64,000 nucleotides of DNA, taken from assembly GCA_947455195.1 (NCBI GenBank), contig CANGMI010000005.1:1-64000 (forward strand), in the 5' to 3' direction. Positions within the stretch are counted from its first letter, which is position 1. The number at the start of each line of letters is the position of its first letter. This document shows, one piece after another, positions 40,598-49,577 of the stretch. The position numbers and the translations under genes are program-made. The notes below the pieces were generated by a model. That model worked only from the letters and a program-made list of their open reading frames with translations. It was not told the DNA's origin and ran no database searches. This stretch comes from Pseudomonadota bacterium (GTDB taxonomy: Bacteria; Pseudomonadota; Gammaproteobacteria; Burkholderiales; SG8-39).

Positions 40598-41314
40598 TCA
40601 GAAGCGCTCGACCCAGGGTCTCAGTTCGAGTTCGGTGGTCCAGGCGCTGCGCGGTTGCGAAAGCACGGCCAGATAGCTCTGCGCGATGGCTTCAGGGTCG
40701 AGCAGCGAGTCGGGACTCTCCGGGGGTTCCGGACGACGTTCGCTGCGAATACCCCCATCGATCACGAAGTGGGCGACGTGGATGCCCTTGGGTTGCAGTT
40801 CGCGTGCCATGCTCTGTGCGAGTCCGCGCAGCGCGAATTTCGCCATGGCAAAGGGGGCAGACAGCGCAAAGCCCTTGACGCTGGCTGATGCACCCGTGAA
40901 CAGAATGGCACCCCGTTGGTGCGGCAGCATGCGCTGCACGGCCTGTTGCGCCGCCAGAAAGCCGCCATAGGCGCCGATGTCGATCGCATGGGCGACCTCG
41001 AGGGGGTCGAGGTCGGCCAGCGGGCCACGGGCGCGGGCACTGGGGTTGTAGATGAGGACATCAGGCGTTCGGCCTTCGCGATCGAGCGTTGCAAAGAGCG
41101 CTTTCACCTCATCTGCCTTGGCCACGTCGCAGGCGTGTGCCGAGGCGCCCGTGGCCTCGCAGAGGGCGGCAAGCTTGTCGGTGTTGCGCGCGGCAAGGCT
41201 CACCTGCAGACCGGCCACGGCCAACTGGCGAGCGAGCGAGGCGCTGAGGCCACTGCCCGCGCCCACGATGAGCGCACTTCGATACGGGATACGCGGGTCT
41301 GTGCTCGGCGGCAT
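40598..41314 (-). CDS. SDR-family protein with Tyr-to-Phe at the catalytic position
   Basis: This 238-residue Rossmann protein has cofactor loop IVGAGSGLSASLA (residues ~16-28), a YNPS substitution for the usual NNAG, and K159 retained. The catalytic Tyr is Phe155 (PFAMAK). ARELQPKGIHVAHFVIDGGI follows. I recall a branch of SDRs with this Phe, so the change may be fixed rather than damage. It is the last gene of the minus-strand beta-oxidation unit, 46 bases after the second SDR. The ATG giving MPPSTDPR was chosen. Activity is uncertain. Confidence 0.83.
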   Translation of the reverse strand: MPPSTDPRIPYRSALIVGAGSGLSASLARQLAVAGLQVSLAARNTDKLAALCEATGASAHACDVAKADEVKALFATLDREGRTPDVLIYNPSARARGPLADLDPLEVAHAIDIGAYGGFLAAQQAVQRMLPHQRGAILFTGASASVKGFALSAPFAMAKFALRGLAQSMARELQPKGIHVAHFVIDGGIRSERRPEPPESPDSLLDPEAIAQSYLAVLSQPRSAWTTELELRPWVERF

Positions 41315-41360
41315 GGTGGGCTCCAGCGAAAGGTCGGTGATTCGGGCAGGTCGGTCAGGC

Positions 41361-42209
41361 TCAGCCTGCAGGTCGAGCCAGCGGGTCGCGTGGGCTCTTG
41401 CAGGCAATGATGTCGGCGAAGCGGCCCTCGATGGCAGATCGGATCCGCTCGTGGGGCAGGATGATGAATGCGTCGGCCGCAACGCCATCAAGTGCGATGG
41501 TGGCGATGTCCTGCGCACTCAGGCGCCCTGCGGCTGCTGCGGCTGCCAGTCGTGCCTCGGTGGCCTTGCGCGCTGCCCCGACCGGTTCGCGGTTCTGCAG
41601 ACCCGCGGGTCGCATTCGGTCGCCCTCGGCCAGTCGTGAGGGAAACCAGGCCGGGCACAGGACGCTCACGCCGATCGGCACCCGGTCTTCCTGCAGTTCA
41701 TGCAGCAAGGTCTCCGAGAGTGCAACCACGGCATGTTTCGTGGTGTTGTAGACCGCCATGCCGCCGGGGGCCAGCAGACCAGCCACCGAGGCTGTGTTGA
41801 GCACATGCGCCGCTTCTCCATGGGCCCGCATGCCCGGCAGGAATGCCTTCAGGCCATGGACGAGGCCCATCAGATTGACCCCGATCGCCCACTGCCAGTC
41901 GGCGATCGTGCTGTCTTCCAGTGAACCCATCGGGGCGACGCCGGCGTTGTTGGCCAGAAGATGGATGGCGCCGAATCGACGTCGCGCGTGTTCTTCGAGC
42001 GCAGCGACGCTCCGCGCCTCGGACACATCGGTTGGAACGGCGAGAACGCGCGCCGGCGGCATCGTCGCCATCGCTGCTTCGAGCGCTGCCGGGTCGATGT
42101 CGGCCAGCACGACACGCATCCCGCGCGCCAGGCAGTCCCGGGCAAGCGCCAGGCCCAGACCGCTGCCCGCGCCGGTCACGACAGCGGTGCGGTCCTCGAA
42201 GGCGTGCAT
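41361..42209 (-). CDS. SDR-family NAD(P)-dependent oxidoreductase
   Basis: This 282-residue classical SDR has TGAGSGLGLALA, NNAGVAPMG and the active-site VYNTTKHAV (YxxxK intact). Its ATG overlaps the thiolase stop (TGATG), so translation is coupled. Placed with a FadN-like fusion and thiolase, it probably oxidises or reduces a hydroxy- or ketoacyl intermediate or an alcohol feeding that pathway. The substrate is not defined. Confidence 0.88.
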   Translation of the reverse strand: MHAFEDRTAVVTGAGSGLGLALARDCLARGMRVVLADIDPAALEAAMATMPPARVLAVPTDVSEARSVAALEEHARRRFGAIHLLANNAGVAPMGSLEDSTIADWQWAIGVNLMGLVHGLKAFLPGMRAHGEAAHVLNTASVAGLLAPGGMAVYNTTKHAVVALSETLLHELQEDRVPIGVSVLCPAWFPSRLAEGDRMRPAGLQNREPVGAARKATEARLAAAAAAGRLSAQDIATIALDGVAADAFIILPHERIRSAIEGRFADIIACKSPRDPLARPAG

Positions 42210-43402
42210 CAGACCCGCTCGAAGATGCCTGCGGCACCCATGCCGGTACCTACACACATGGAGACCATGCCGTAACGTGCCTTGCGTCGCTGCAGGCCGT
42301 GGATGAGTTGCGCACTGCGAATGGCGCCAGTGGCACCCAGCGGGTGGCCCAGCGCGATGGCCCCGCCCAGCGGGTTGACCCGTGCCGGATCGAGACCCAG
42401 TTCGTTCATCACTGCCAGCGCCTGGGCGGCAAAGGCTTCATTGAGTTCGATCCAGTCGAGGTCGTCCTGCCGGATGCCGGCGCGTTCCAGCGCCTTCGGA
42501 ATGGCTGCCTTGGGCCCGATCCCCATCACCTCAGGGGGTACGCCGACGACGGCAAAGCTCGCAAAGCGTGCGATCGGCGTGATGTTCAAGCGCGCCAGCG
42601 CCTTCCCGCTCATCAGCACGAGGGCGCCAGCACCATCGGATGTCTGCGAGGCGTTGCCGGCGGTCACCGAGCCCTGGGTGGCAAACACCGGTCGGAGGCG
42701 AGCCAGCGCCTCGGCACTGGTGTCGGCACGCGGACCTTCGTCCTGCATCACCGTTCGAGTGCGCCGTTCGATCTGGCGGCTGTGAAGGTTGGGCAGGCTA
42801 TCGACGACTTCGAACGGGCTGATCTCGGTGAATTCGCCCGCCGCCTGGGCCGCCAGGGCCCGCTGGTGACTCTGGAGCGCAAAGGCATCCTGCGCCTCGC
42901 GACTGACCTTCCACTGCCGGGCCACCCGCTCGGCAGTCATGCCCATGCCGTAGGCGATGCCGTAGTTCTCGTCGGTGTAGATGCGCGTGTTGAACGACGG
43001 ATGGTGGCCGCTCATGGGCACCATGCTCATCGACTCGGCCCCGGCTGCAATCATCACATCGGCTTCGCCACAGCGGATGCGGTCGGCCGCCATCGAGATG
43101 GCGTTCAGCCCCGATGAGCAGAAGCGGTTGATCGTGATGCCCCCGGCAGTGTCCGGCAGACCGGCCAGCAGCAGCCCGATGCGGGCCACGTTGTATCCCT
43201 GCACGCCCTCGGGGAGCGCGCAGCCGACCACCACATCCTCGATGGTCGCGGGGTCGAGTTCGGGCACCTGCGCGAGGACAGCGCGCAGCGCGAAGGCGAG
43301 CAGGTCATCGGGGCGTGTATCCCGAAAGGCACCACGGTGCGATTTGCCAATGGGGGTTCGTGTGGCGGCGACGACATAAGCCTCTTCGATCTGACGTGGC
43401 AT
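42209..43402 (-). CDS. Acetyl-CoA C-acyltransferase (3-ketoacyl-CoA thiolase)
   Basis: This 397-residue thiolase has nucleophile Cys in INRFCSSGLNAIS, the second site GGAIALGHPLGATGA and the C-terminal CVGTGMGAAGIFE with the catalytic base Cys. It cleaves 3-ketoacyl-CoA with CoA in beta-oxidation, acting in the cytoplasm. The gene starts 11 bases after the multifunctional FadN-like gene and overlaps the next SDR by one base. It resembles FadA/FadI partners. Confidence 0.93.
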   Translation of the reverse strand: MPRQIEEAYVVAATRTPIGKSHRGAFRDTRPDDLLAFALRAVLAQVPELDPATIEDVVVGCALPEGVQGYNVARIGLLLAGLPDTAGGITINRFCSSGLNAISMAADRIRCGEADVMIAAGAESMSMVPMSGHHPSFNTRIYTDENYGIAYGMGMTAERVARQWKVSREAQDAFALQSHQRALAAQAAGEFTEISPFEVVDSLPNLHSRQIERRTRTVMQDEGPRADTSAEALARLRPVFATQGSVTAGNASQTSDGAGALVLMSGKALARLNITPIARFASFAVVGVPPEVMGIGPKAAIPKALERAGIRQDDLDWIELNEAFAAQALAVMNELGLDPARVNPLGGAIALGHPLGATGAIRSAQLIHGLQRRKARYGMVSMCVGTGMGAAGIFERV

Positions 43403-43413
43403 GGTCGGGTCTC

Positions 43414-45819
43414 TCAGTTGCGGAGGGGCTTGCCGGTGGCAAGCGTGTGCTTGATGCGTGCCTGGGTGAGCGGGTTGCGCAGCAGATCGACGAACAGGCC
43501 GCGCTCGAGGTCGAGCATCCAGCGCTCGTCGACCAGACTGCCTTCGGCGACCGCGCCGCCACAGAGTGCCTCGGCCAGTGCCATGCCCACCGTGTGATCG
43601 TGGGCGGAGATGAATCCACCGTCGCGCAGGTTCACCAACTGCGCCTGCAGGGTTGCAATGCCGTTGGCGCCCATCACGGCGAAGGGTTGAACAGGCAGCG
43701 GCGGGCGCCAGCCGGTATCGGCGAGGCCGCGTGCGAGGGTTGCCGCCACGTGCAGCAGTTCATGCGGGTTGGCAATCACGACATCGGCAGGGCGCAGAAG
43801 ACCAAGCGCGCGCGCATCTTCGGCAGAGCGGGCGGTCGTTGCGCGGGCGACGGTTTCGAAGCGAGGGCGCACGAAGTCGAAGAGCCAGGCCGCGCCGCTC
43901 GCGGTGCGCGTGCTGGCAGCCTCGCGGGCTGCGCGCAGGGCGAGTTCCTTGCACCCCCCCCCACCGGGAATCAGTCCGACGCCGGTCTCGACCAGCCCCA
44001 GGTTCGATTCGAGCGTGGCGACGATTCGGGCCGTGTGCAGCGCAAATTCGCAGCCGCCCCCGAGCGCCATTCCGCGCACGGCGGCTACCACCGGAACCTG
44101 GGCATCGCGAAGCGAGAGCGATGTCTGCTGGAAGCGCGCGATGATGTGATCGATCTCGTCGAAGCGGCCGGCTTCGATGAGGGAACCCATCGAGGCGAGG
44201 TCGGCGCCCAGACTGAAGTGATCGCCAGTCTGCCAGATCACCACGCCGCGAAAGTCGCGCTCGGCGATTGCGAGCGCCTCTGCGATGCCCTGGAGCACGT
44301 TCGGATCGATGATGTTCATCTTGGTGCGAAACCCGAGCACCGCGATGTCCTGTCCGGTGGCCTCGATGCCGGTCCACAGACGGACGCCTGCGTTCTCGAA
44401 CACGGTCTGGCCACGCTCGGCCACACGTTCACCCGACACGAGGGGGGCGAATGCCTGCCGGCGATAGACCGGCAGGGAGGAGCGCGCCACGGTGGTGCCA
44501 CGCGTTGCCGAAAATGAGCCCGATGCGTCGTGCACGCCGGTTCTGCCCGGTTCGGTCACCCAGGCGGGTAGTGGTGCATCCGACATGGCGACGCCGGCCG
44601 CGATGTCCTCGTTGATCCAGCGGGCAATCTGCTGCCAGCCCGCTGCCTGCCAGGTTTCGAACGGGCCGCTCGACCAGCCAAAACCCCAGCGCAGCGCAAG
44701 GTCGACATCGCGTGCGTTGTCGGCCACCGAGGCGAGGTGGAAGGCGCAGTAGTGGAAGAGATCGCGCTGAATGGCCCAGAGGAAGCGCGCCTGCGGATCG
44801 TCACTGGCGCGCAATGCCGCAAATCGCTCGGTCGCCGACCCGATCTTGAGGATGGCCTTGACGGCATCTGATGCGGATCCGGTCGAGGCCACGTACTCGC
44901 CGCTGGAACGGTCGAGCACGAGAATGTCCTTGCCCGGTTTGGAGAAGATGCCGGCGCGGGTTTTCTGGCCGAGGGCACCGCGATCGATCAGGGCCTGCAT
45001 CCAGTCGGGCGACCGGAAGTAGCGGTGCCAGGGGTCGGCGGGCAGGGTTTCCGCCATCGTGCGGATGACATGGGCCATCGTGTCCAGGCCGACCACATCC
45101 GCGGTCCGGAAGGTGGCCGACTTGGCGCGTGCAAGGCGGGTACCGGTGAGGTCATCGACCGTATCGAAGCCCAGTCCGAAGCGCTCGGCGTTCTCCATCG
45201 TCGCGATCATCGAGAAGATGCCGTACCGATTGGCGATGAAGTTGGGGGTGTCCTTGGCGCGAACGACGCCCTTGCCCACGGTGGTCACGAGAAAGGTCTC
45301 GAGCGCATCGAGCAGTCCCGCGTCGGTGCGGGGCGTTGCGATGAGTTCGACCAGCGTCATGTAGCGCGGTGGGTTGAAGAAGTGGATGCCGCAGAACCGG
45401 CTGCGCATCGCCTCGGGGAGTGCATCACCGATGGTGGCGATCGACAGCCCTGAGGTGTTCGAGGCAATGATCGAATCGGCGCGCAGATGCGGGCCGATAC
45501 GGCGATACAGGTCGAGCTTCCAGTCCATGCGCTCGGCGATGGCCTCGATCACCAGATCACATTCGGCCAGCCGTGCGAGGTCTTCCTCGTAGTTGGCTGC
45601 CTCGATATGGCTGGCGAGGTCGGCTGCGGCGAGGGGCGGGGGCGACAGTCGTGCCAGACCCTCGATGGCGCGTCGGGCGATGCCGCTTTTGGGGCCTTCG
45701 CGAGCAGGCAGGTCGAACAGGATGACCGGTACGCGTACATTGACGAGGTGCGCTGCGATCTGCGCACCCATGACGCCGGCGCCCAGCACGCCGACTTTCC
45801 GAACGATCAGGTTGCCCAC
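43414..45819 (-). CDS. 3-hydroxyacyl-CoA dehydrogenase / enoyl-CoA hydratase, FadN-like fusion
   Basis: This 801-residue bifunctional enzyme has the dehydrogenase first: NAD motif VGVLGAGVMGAQIA near residue 10, then GIHFFNPPRYMTLVELI and the 3HCDH C-terminal domain. The hydratase domain follows at about residues 480-700, with GGGCEFALH and LVETGVGLIPGGG keeping both catalytic Glu positions. This order is opposite to FadB/FadJ and matches FadN (YusL). The GTG start at 45819 has AGGGGAG 6 bases upstream. It leads the four-gene minus-strand unit ending at 40598. Confidence 0.92.
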   Translation of the reverse strand: MGNLIVRKVGVLGAGVMGAQIAAHLVNVRVPVILFDLPAREGPKSGIARRAIEGLARLSPPPLAAADLASHIEAANYEEDLARLAECDLVIEAIAERMDWKLDLYRRIGPHLRADSIIASNTSGLSIATIGDALPEAMRSRFCGIHFFNPPRYMTLVELIATPRTDAGLLDALETFLVTTVGKGVVRAKDTPNFIANRYGIFSMIATMENAERFGLGFDTVDDLTGTRLARAKSATFRTADVVGLDTMAHVIRTMAETLPADPWHRYFRSPDWMQALIDRGALGQKTRAGIFSKPGKDILVLDRSSGEYVASTGSASDAVKAILKIGSATERFAALRASDDPQARFLWAIQRDLFHYCAFHLASVADNARDVDLALRWGFGWSSGPFETWQAAGWQQIARWINEDIAAGVAMSDAPLPAWVTEPGRTGVHDASGSFSATRGTTVARSSLPVYRRQAFAPLVSGERVAERGQTVFENAGVRLWTGIEATGQDIAVLGFRTKMNIIDPNVLQGIAEALAIAERDFRGVVIWQTGDHFSLGADLASMGSLIEAGRFDEIDHIIARFQQTSLSLRDAQVPVVAAVRGMALGGGCEFALHTARIVATLESNLGLVETGVGLIPGGGGCKELALRAAREAASTRTASGAAWLFDFVRPRFETVARATTARSAEDARALGLLRPADVVIANPHELLHVAATLARGLADTGWRPPLPVQPFAVMGANGIATLQAQLVNLRDGGFISAHDHTVGMALAEALCGGAVAEGSLVDERWMLDLERGLFVDLLRNPLTQARIKHTLATGKPLRN

Positions 45820-45966
45820 CCGAAACTCCCCTGGTTGATACCGGGGAACATCATAACCGGCATGAAAATGCCCGGCCAGCCATACCGGCAACGGGATCCG
45901 GTAGAGCGATCGTTTTCGTGCGGCAGATCTCGCGAGGGCTGTTTCCGACGCGGCGGGCGCTACCTG

Positions 45967-46656
45967 TCAGTCCAGAAGGGCAATCACGCCATGAAGATCG
46001 CTGGCAACCGGTCCGCTCGGTGTCTCGAAGGGCCAGGGTTTTGCGGCGCGATTGATCCAGAGCGTCTGCAGGCCTGCGGCTTGTGCCGCCGCAATATCCA
46101 GATGCGCGTCGTCGCCCACGTGGAGTACCTCGTGAGGTTCGCAGCCCACATGGCGACACGCTGCGTGGAAGATGCCCGGATCGGGCTTGGCGATGCCCAG
46201 GCGCATGGCCGAGAAGGCGCCCTTGAAGTGCCGCCCAAGCGCCGTGCGGTCGACTTCGGCGCTGCCATTCGTCACCGCTACCAGGGGCAGGCGGGCCGCA
46301 ATCGTTGCAAGAACCGCGTCGACCTCGGGGTAGGGTTCCACCTGTTGTCGGGTGTCCTCGAAGACCCGGTAGGCCTCGCCGATGAGCGCTTCACTGGCCG
46401 GATGCCGTGCTGCGTCGAAGGCCAGTCCGATCTGGGTGCGCCGGGTCCAGGCGAGGTCGTGCGAAAGGCCGGCGGCTGCCGCCAGCTCTGCTGCTCGTGG
46501 GCGCAGTTCGCGCATGCGTTCGGGAGGGTAGAGTTCGGCGACTGGCAGGGCTCGCTCGGCCAGCCACGCCTGCAACGCCTGCTCGGCGCGCAGAATGGCG
46601 GGCCAAACCGGCCACAGGGTGTCATCGAGGTCGAAACTTACGGCACGTATCGTCAA
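45967..46656 (-). CDS. HAD-family hydrolase
   Basis: This 229-residue protein has HAD motif I FDLDDTLW with the nucleophile Asp, motif II VTNGS, a Lys in LGIAKPDP and motif IV HVGDDAHLDIAAA. It belongs to the C1-cap phosphatase type that uses small phosphorylated metabolites. The start is the TTG at 46656, which has GGAG 6 bases upstream and overlaps the stop of the DUF429 gene (TTGA), so the two are coupled. The substrate is unknown. Confidence 0.87.
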   Translation of the reverse strand: MTIRAVSFDLDDTLWPVWPAILRAEQALQAWLAERALPVAELYPPERMRELRPRAAELAAAAGLSHDLAWTRRTQIGLAFDAARHPASEALIGEAYRVFEDTRQQVEPYPEVDAVLATIAARLPLVAVTNGSAEVDRTALGRHFKGAFSAMRLGIAKPDPGIFHAACRHVGCEPHEVLHVGDDAHLDIAAAQAAGLQTLWINRAAKPWPFETPSGPVASDLHGVIALLD

Positions 46657-47546
46657 GGCTTGCTCCAGGGGGCGCCGGCAATCCAGCCCTCGATCGGATC
46701 GAGGTCGAGCGGCAAGCCATGGTGCCACGTTCGTCGTGCGTCACACCAGGTGGCCTGCAGCGCGGCGAGGGCGGCATCGAGCAGGTCGCCACTGGCATCC
46801 TCGATGAGTTGTCTTGCCAGAGGGTCATCGAGTGCGAGCCTGATCGGTGCCGAAGCGGGGTCGGCATCGATGGTGATGCCGTCGGTTGCCGCCTGTGTGA
46901 CGATCTTTTCCCGCACCGCCCGGCGTGCCGCGGTCTGTCGTGCTCGCGTGTCCGACTTGTACGAAGCATCGGTGACGCGCCGTGCGACCAGTCCGGGATA
47001 GGCCTCGATGGCCTGTCGCGATGCATCGCCCGCGTGCAGGCCCGGAACGTCCACGCCGGCCTCGAGCAGGCGTGGCGCACCCTCCAGAAACATGAGGCCC
47101 ACGGGGGGATTCACCAGTTTGAGCGGGCTGTGCGAGCGGGCTGGCCGGTCGGTTGCCCGGTGCGCATAGCGCATGCCCATCGGGCGCGCTTCTCGATGGC
47201 CATCGAAGGCGGCACGCAGCGCGACCCGACCGATCGATCGGCAGTGACGTACCAGCGCCGCCCAGTCGAGCGGCCATCCCAGGTCTGTCACTGCTTCTCG
47301 TGGTAGTCCGAACGGGAAATCGAATCCACCCAACCAGGGGCCGGGGCGAGCGAGCCACGCCTCGAAGGCTGGCCAGTCCTGAAGGCGTTCCAGTGCATCA
47401 AGGCGCAGGGTCTCCGCTTCGCGCCGGCCGGTGGCTATCGTGATGGGTTTGCCCGGGCGTGGCGAGGAAGTGAAATCGATGCCATGGATGAGGCGCGCGC
47501 TGCCCGAGGGGGAGGAGGGGGTTGCCGGGTCGATCGCGTATGTCAT
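46653..47546 (-). CDS. DUF429 domain-containing protein
   Basis: This 297-residue soluble protein has the DUF429 opening HGIDFTSSPRPGKPI, then GGFDFPFGLP, RSHSPLKLVNPPVG and EAYPGLVARR. These acidic motifs suggest an RNase-H-like fold as in other DUF429 members, with possible nuclease activity; no function is established. It is translationally coupled to the HAD hydrolase downstream (four-base overlap) and divergent from the ABC exporter gene, with a 136-base gap. Confidence 0.82.
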   Translation of the reverse strand: MTYAIDPATPSSPSGSARLIHGIDFTSSPRPGKPITIATGRREAETLRLDALERLQDWPAFEAWLARPGPWLGGFDFPFGLPREAVTDLGWPLDWAALVRHCRSIGRVALRAAFDGHREARPMGMRYAHRATDRPARSHSPLKLVNPPVGLMFLEGAPRLLEAGVDVPGLHAGDASRQAIEAYPGLVARRVTDASYKSDTRARQTAARRAVREKIVTQAATDGITIDADPASAPIRLALDDPLARQLIEDASGDLLDAALAALQATWCDARRTWHHGLPLDLDPIEGWIAGAPWSKP

Positions 47547-47640
47547 GTCTTCGTTCGAGTCCTGTGCAGCGTCAGCATCCTCATCGTGACCGGTTGCTCA
47601 CGTCCGGAGATCCTATCGCCTGAACCTCCTGCGGGGGGCG

Positions 47641-47646
47641 TACAAT
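47641..47646 (+). promoter_or_regulatory. Possible -10 box (TACAAT) upstream of the ABC exporter
   Basis: TACAAT lies about 37 bases upstream of the GTG start in the divergent gap with the DUF429 gene. The -35 region is poor. It is a candidate promoter only. Confidence 0.32.
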
Positions 47647-47682
47647 TCCGGTTTCCCGTATCCTCTCGCCAAAGTTGTCCCA

Positions 47683-49515
47683 GTGACCCAGGCTTTAGCG
47701 AAGTCGGCAGCGGCTCTCGATGCCGTGCCGCCGGGCGGCCCGCCGCGCAATGAATGGCGCGCTTTGAGGCTGGTCGTCCCCTACCTGCTGGAATACCGTG
47801 GTCGCGTTGCGATCGCGCTCCTCTTCCTGGTCGTTGCCAAGATCGCCAACGTCGGCGTTCCTCTGGTGCTCAAGCAGGTCGTGGATTCGTTCGCCCCTGA
47901 AAAGGCAGTCATCGTGGTGCCATTCGCCCTGCTGGCTGCCTACGGCCTGCTGCGGTTTTCGACCACGCTTTTTGCCGAATTGCGTGACATCGTCTTCATC
48001 CGGGTCACGCAGCGCGCGATCCGGCGCATCGCTCTTGGTGTCTTTCGGCATCTGCATGCCCTGTCATTGCGGTTCCATCTCGATCGCCAGACCGGGGGCA
48101 TGACTCGCGATATCGAGCGTGGTACCCGTGGCATATCGACGCTCCTGTCCTACATGCTGTTTTCGATCGTGCCGGTGATTCTCGAGTTCGTGCTGGTGGC
48201 GACCGTACTTTTCGCACGCTTCGACTGGCGGTTTCCGACGGTCACTTTCGTGGCGGTGATCCTGTACATCGGATTTACCATCACGATCACCGAATGGCGA
48301 ATCGCGATCCGGCGACAGGCCAACGAACTCGATTCGCGTGCCAACACCCGCGCCGTCGACAGTCTGCTGAATTACGAGACGGTCAAGTACTTTGGCAACG
48401 AGGAGTTCGAGGCGGGGCGCTATGACGACAGCCTGCGCAAATACGAGGACGCGGCTGTCCGGAACGAGGCATCGCTCGGCATTCTCAACATCGGCCAGAG
48501 CAGCATCATCGCGATCGCGCTCACCGTCCTCATGATGCTGGCGGCCGACGGTGTCGAGCGCAAGGTACTCACCCTGGGCGATCTGGTGCTGATCAATGCG
48601 CTACTCATCCAGCTCTACATTCCGCTCAATTTCCTCGGCATGGTCTATCGCGAGGTGAAGCAGTCGCTGATCGACATGGACCGCATGTTCCGTCTCCTTT
48701 CCGTCAATCGCGAAGTCGAAGATCGTTCAGGCGCGGTGGAGGTGCCTGCGGGGCAGGCCGAGGTGTGTTTCCGGCATGTCGACTTCAGCTACGACCCCAA
48801 GCGACAGATCCTCTTCGACGTGTCGTTCGACATTGCTGCGGGGTCGCGGGTGGCTGTCGTCGGCCATTCCGGCTCCGGCAAGTCGACCTTGGCGAGACTG
48901 CTCTACCGCTTCTATGACGTGTCGGGCGGGTCGATCGCGGTCAATGGGGTAGACCTGCGCGATCTGCGTCAGACCGGGCTGCGGGCGGCAATCGGCATTG
49001 TTCCGCAGGATACGGTCCTGTTTAACGATACAATCCTGTACAACATCCGTTACGGCAGGCCGGATGCCTCGGATGACGAGGTTCGGGCTGCTGCGCGGTC
49101 GGCGCAGATTCACGACTTCATCATGAGCCTGCCCGAGCAGTACGAGGCCATGGTCGGGGAGCGGGGGCTGAAGCTCTCGGGCGGTGAGAAGCAGCGTGTG
49201 GCGATTGCCCGCGCACTCCTCAAGGATCCCCGCATCCTCATCTTCGACGAGGCGACTTCGGCACTCGATTCTCGTGCCGAGCGTGCGATCCAGTCTGAAC
49301 TCGACCGCATAGCACGGGGTCGGACGACGCTGATGATCGCGCACCGCCTCTCGACGGTGATGGATGCCGACCAGATTCTGGTGATGGATCAGGGCCGGAT
49401 CGTCGAGCGTGGCACGCATCGGGAACTGCTCGAGCGTGGTGGCTTGTACGCCCAGATGTGGGCTTTGCAGAAGCTTGAAGAGGATGCGCCTCTGCCCGGG
49501 GTCACCCTCTCCTGA
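47683..49515 (+). CDS. ABC exporter, ATM1/HMT1 type (fused permease and ATPase)
   Basis: This 610-residue inner-membrane half-transporter has six helices in the first ~340 residues, including the LNYETVKYFGNEEFE sequence typical of ATM1/HMT1 exporters, then an ATPase domain. Walker A is GHSGSGKST, signature LSGGEKQRVAIARAL and Walker B ILIFDEATSALD. The family exports glutathione-linked sulfur compounds or metal-thiol complexes. The GTG start has no strong ribosome-binding site upstream. The S4-domain gene begins 62 bases downstream and may share the transcript. Confidence 0.92.
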   Translation: MTQALAKSAAALDAVPPGGPPRNEWRALRLVVPYLLEYRGRVAIALLFLVVAKIANVGVPLVLKQVVDSFAPEKAVIVVPFALLAAYGLLRFSTTLFAELRDIVFIRVTQRAIRRIALGVFRHLHALSLRFHLDRQTGGMTRDIERGTRGISTLLSYMLFSIVPVILEFVLVATVLFARFDWRFPTVTFVAVILYIGFTITITEWRIAIRRQANELDSRANTRAVDSLLNYETVKYFGNEEFEAGRYDDSLRKYEDAAVRNEASLGILNIGQSSIIAIALTVLMMLAADGVERKVLTLGDLVLINALLIQLYIPLNFLGMVYREVKQSLIDMDRMFRLLSVNREVEDRSGAVEVPAGQAEVCFRHVDFSYDPKRQILFDVSFDIAAGSRVAVVGHSGSGKSTLARLLYRFYDVSGGSIAVNGVDLRDLRQTGLRAAIGIVPQDTVLFNDTILYNIRYGRPDASDDEVRAAARSAQIHDFIMSLPEQYEAMVGERGLKLSGGEKQRVAIARALLKDPRILIFDEATSALDSRAERAIQSELDRIARGRTTLMIAHRLSTVMDADQILVMDQGRIVERGTHRELLERGGLYAQMWALQKLEEDAPLPGVTLS

Positions 49516-49577
49516 GTTTCTCGGGGCCGGTGCATGCGCTGCCGTTCAGGCAGGCGCGTTTCGATAGGGAAATGCCG

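Noticed and set aside
45487-47001. 504-codon plus-strand frame over the HAD and DUF429 region
   Set aside because: It is antisense to two recognisable coupled genes and has no motifs of its own.
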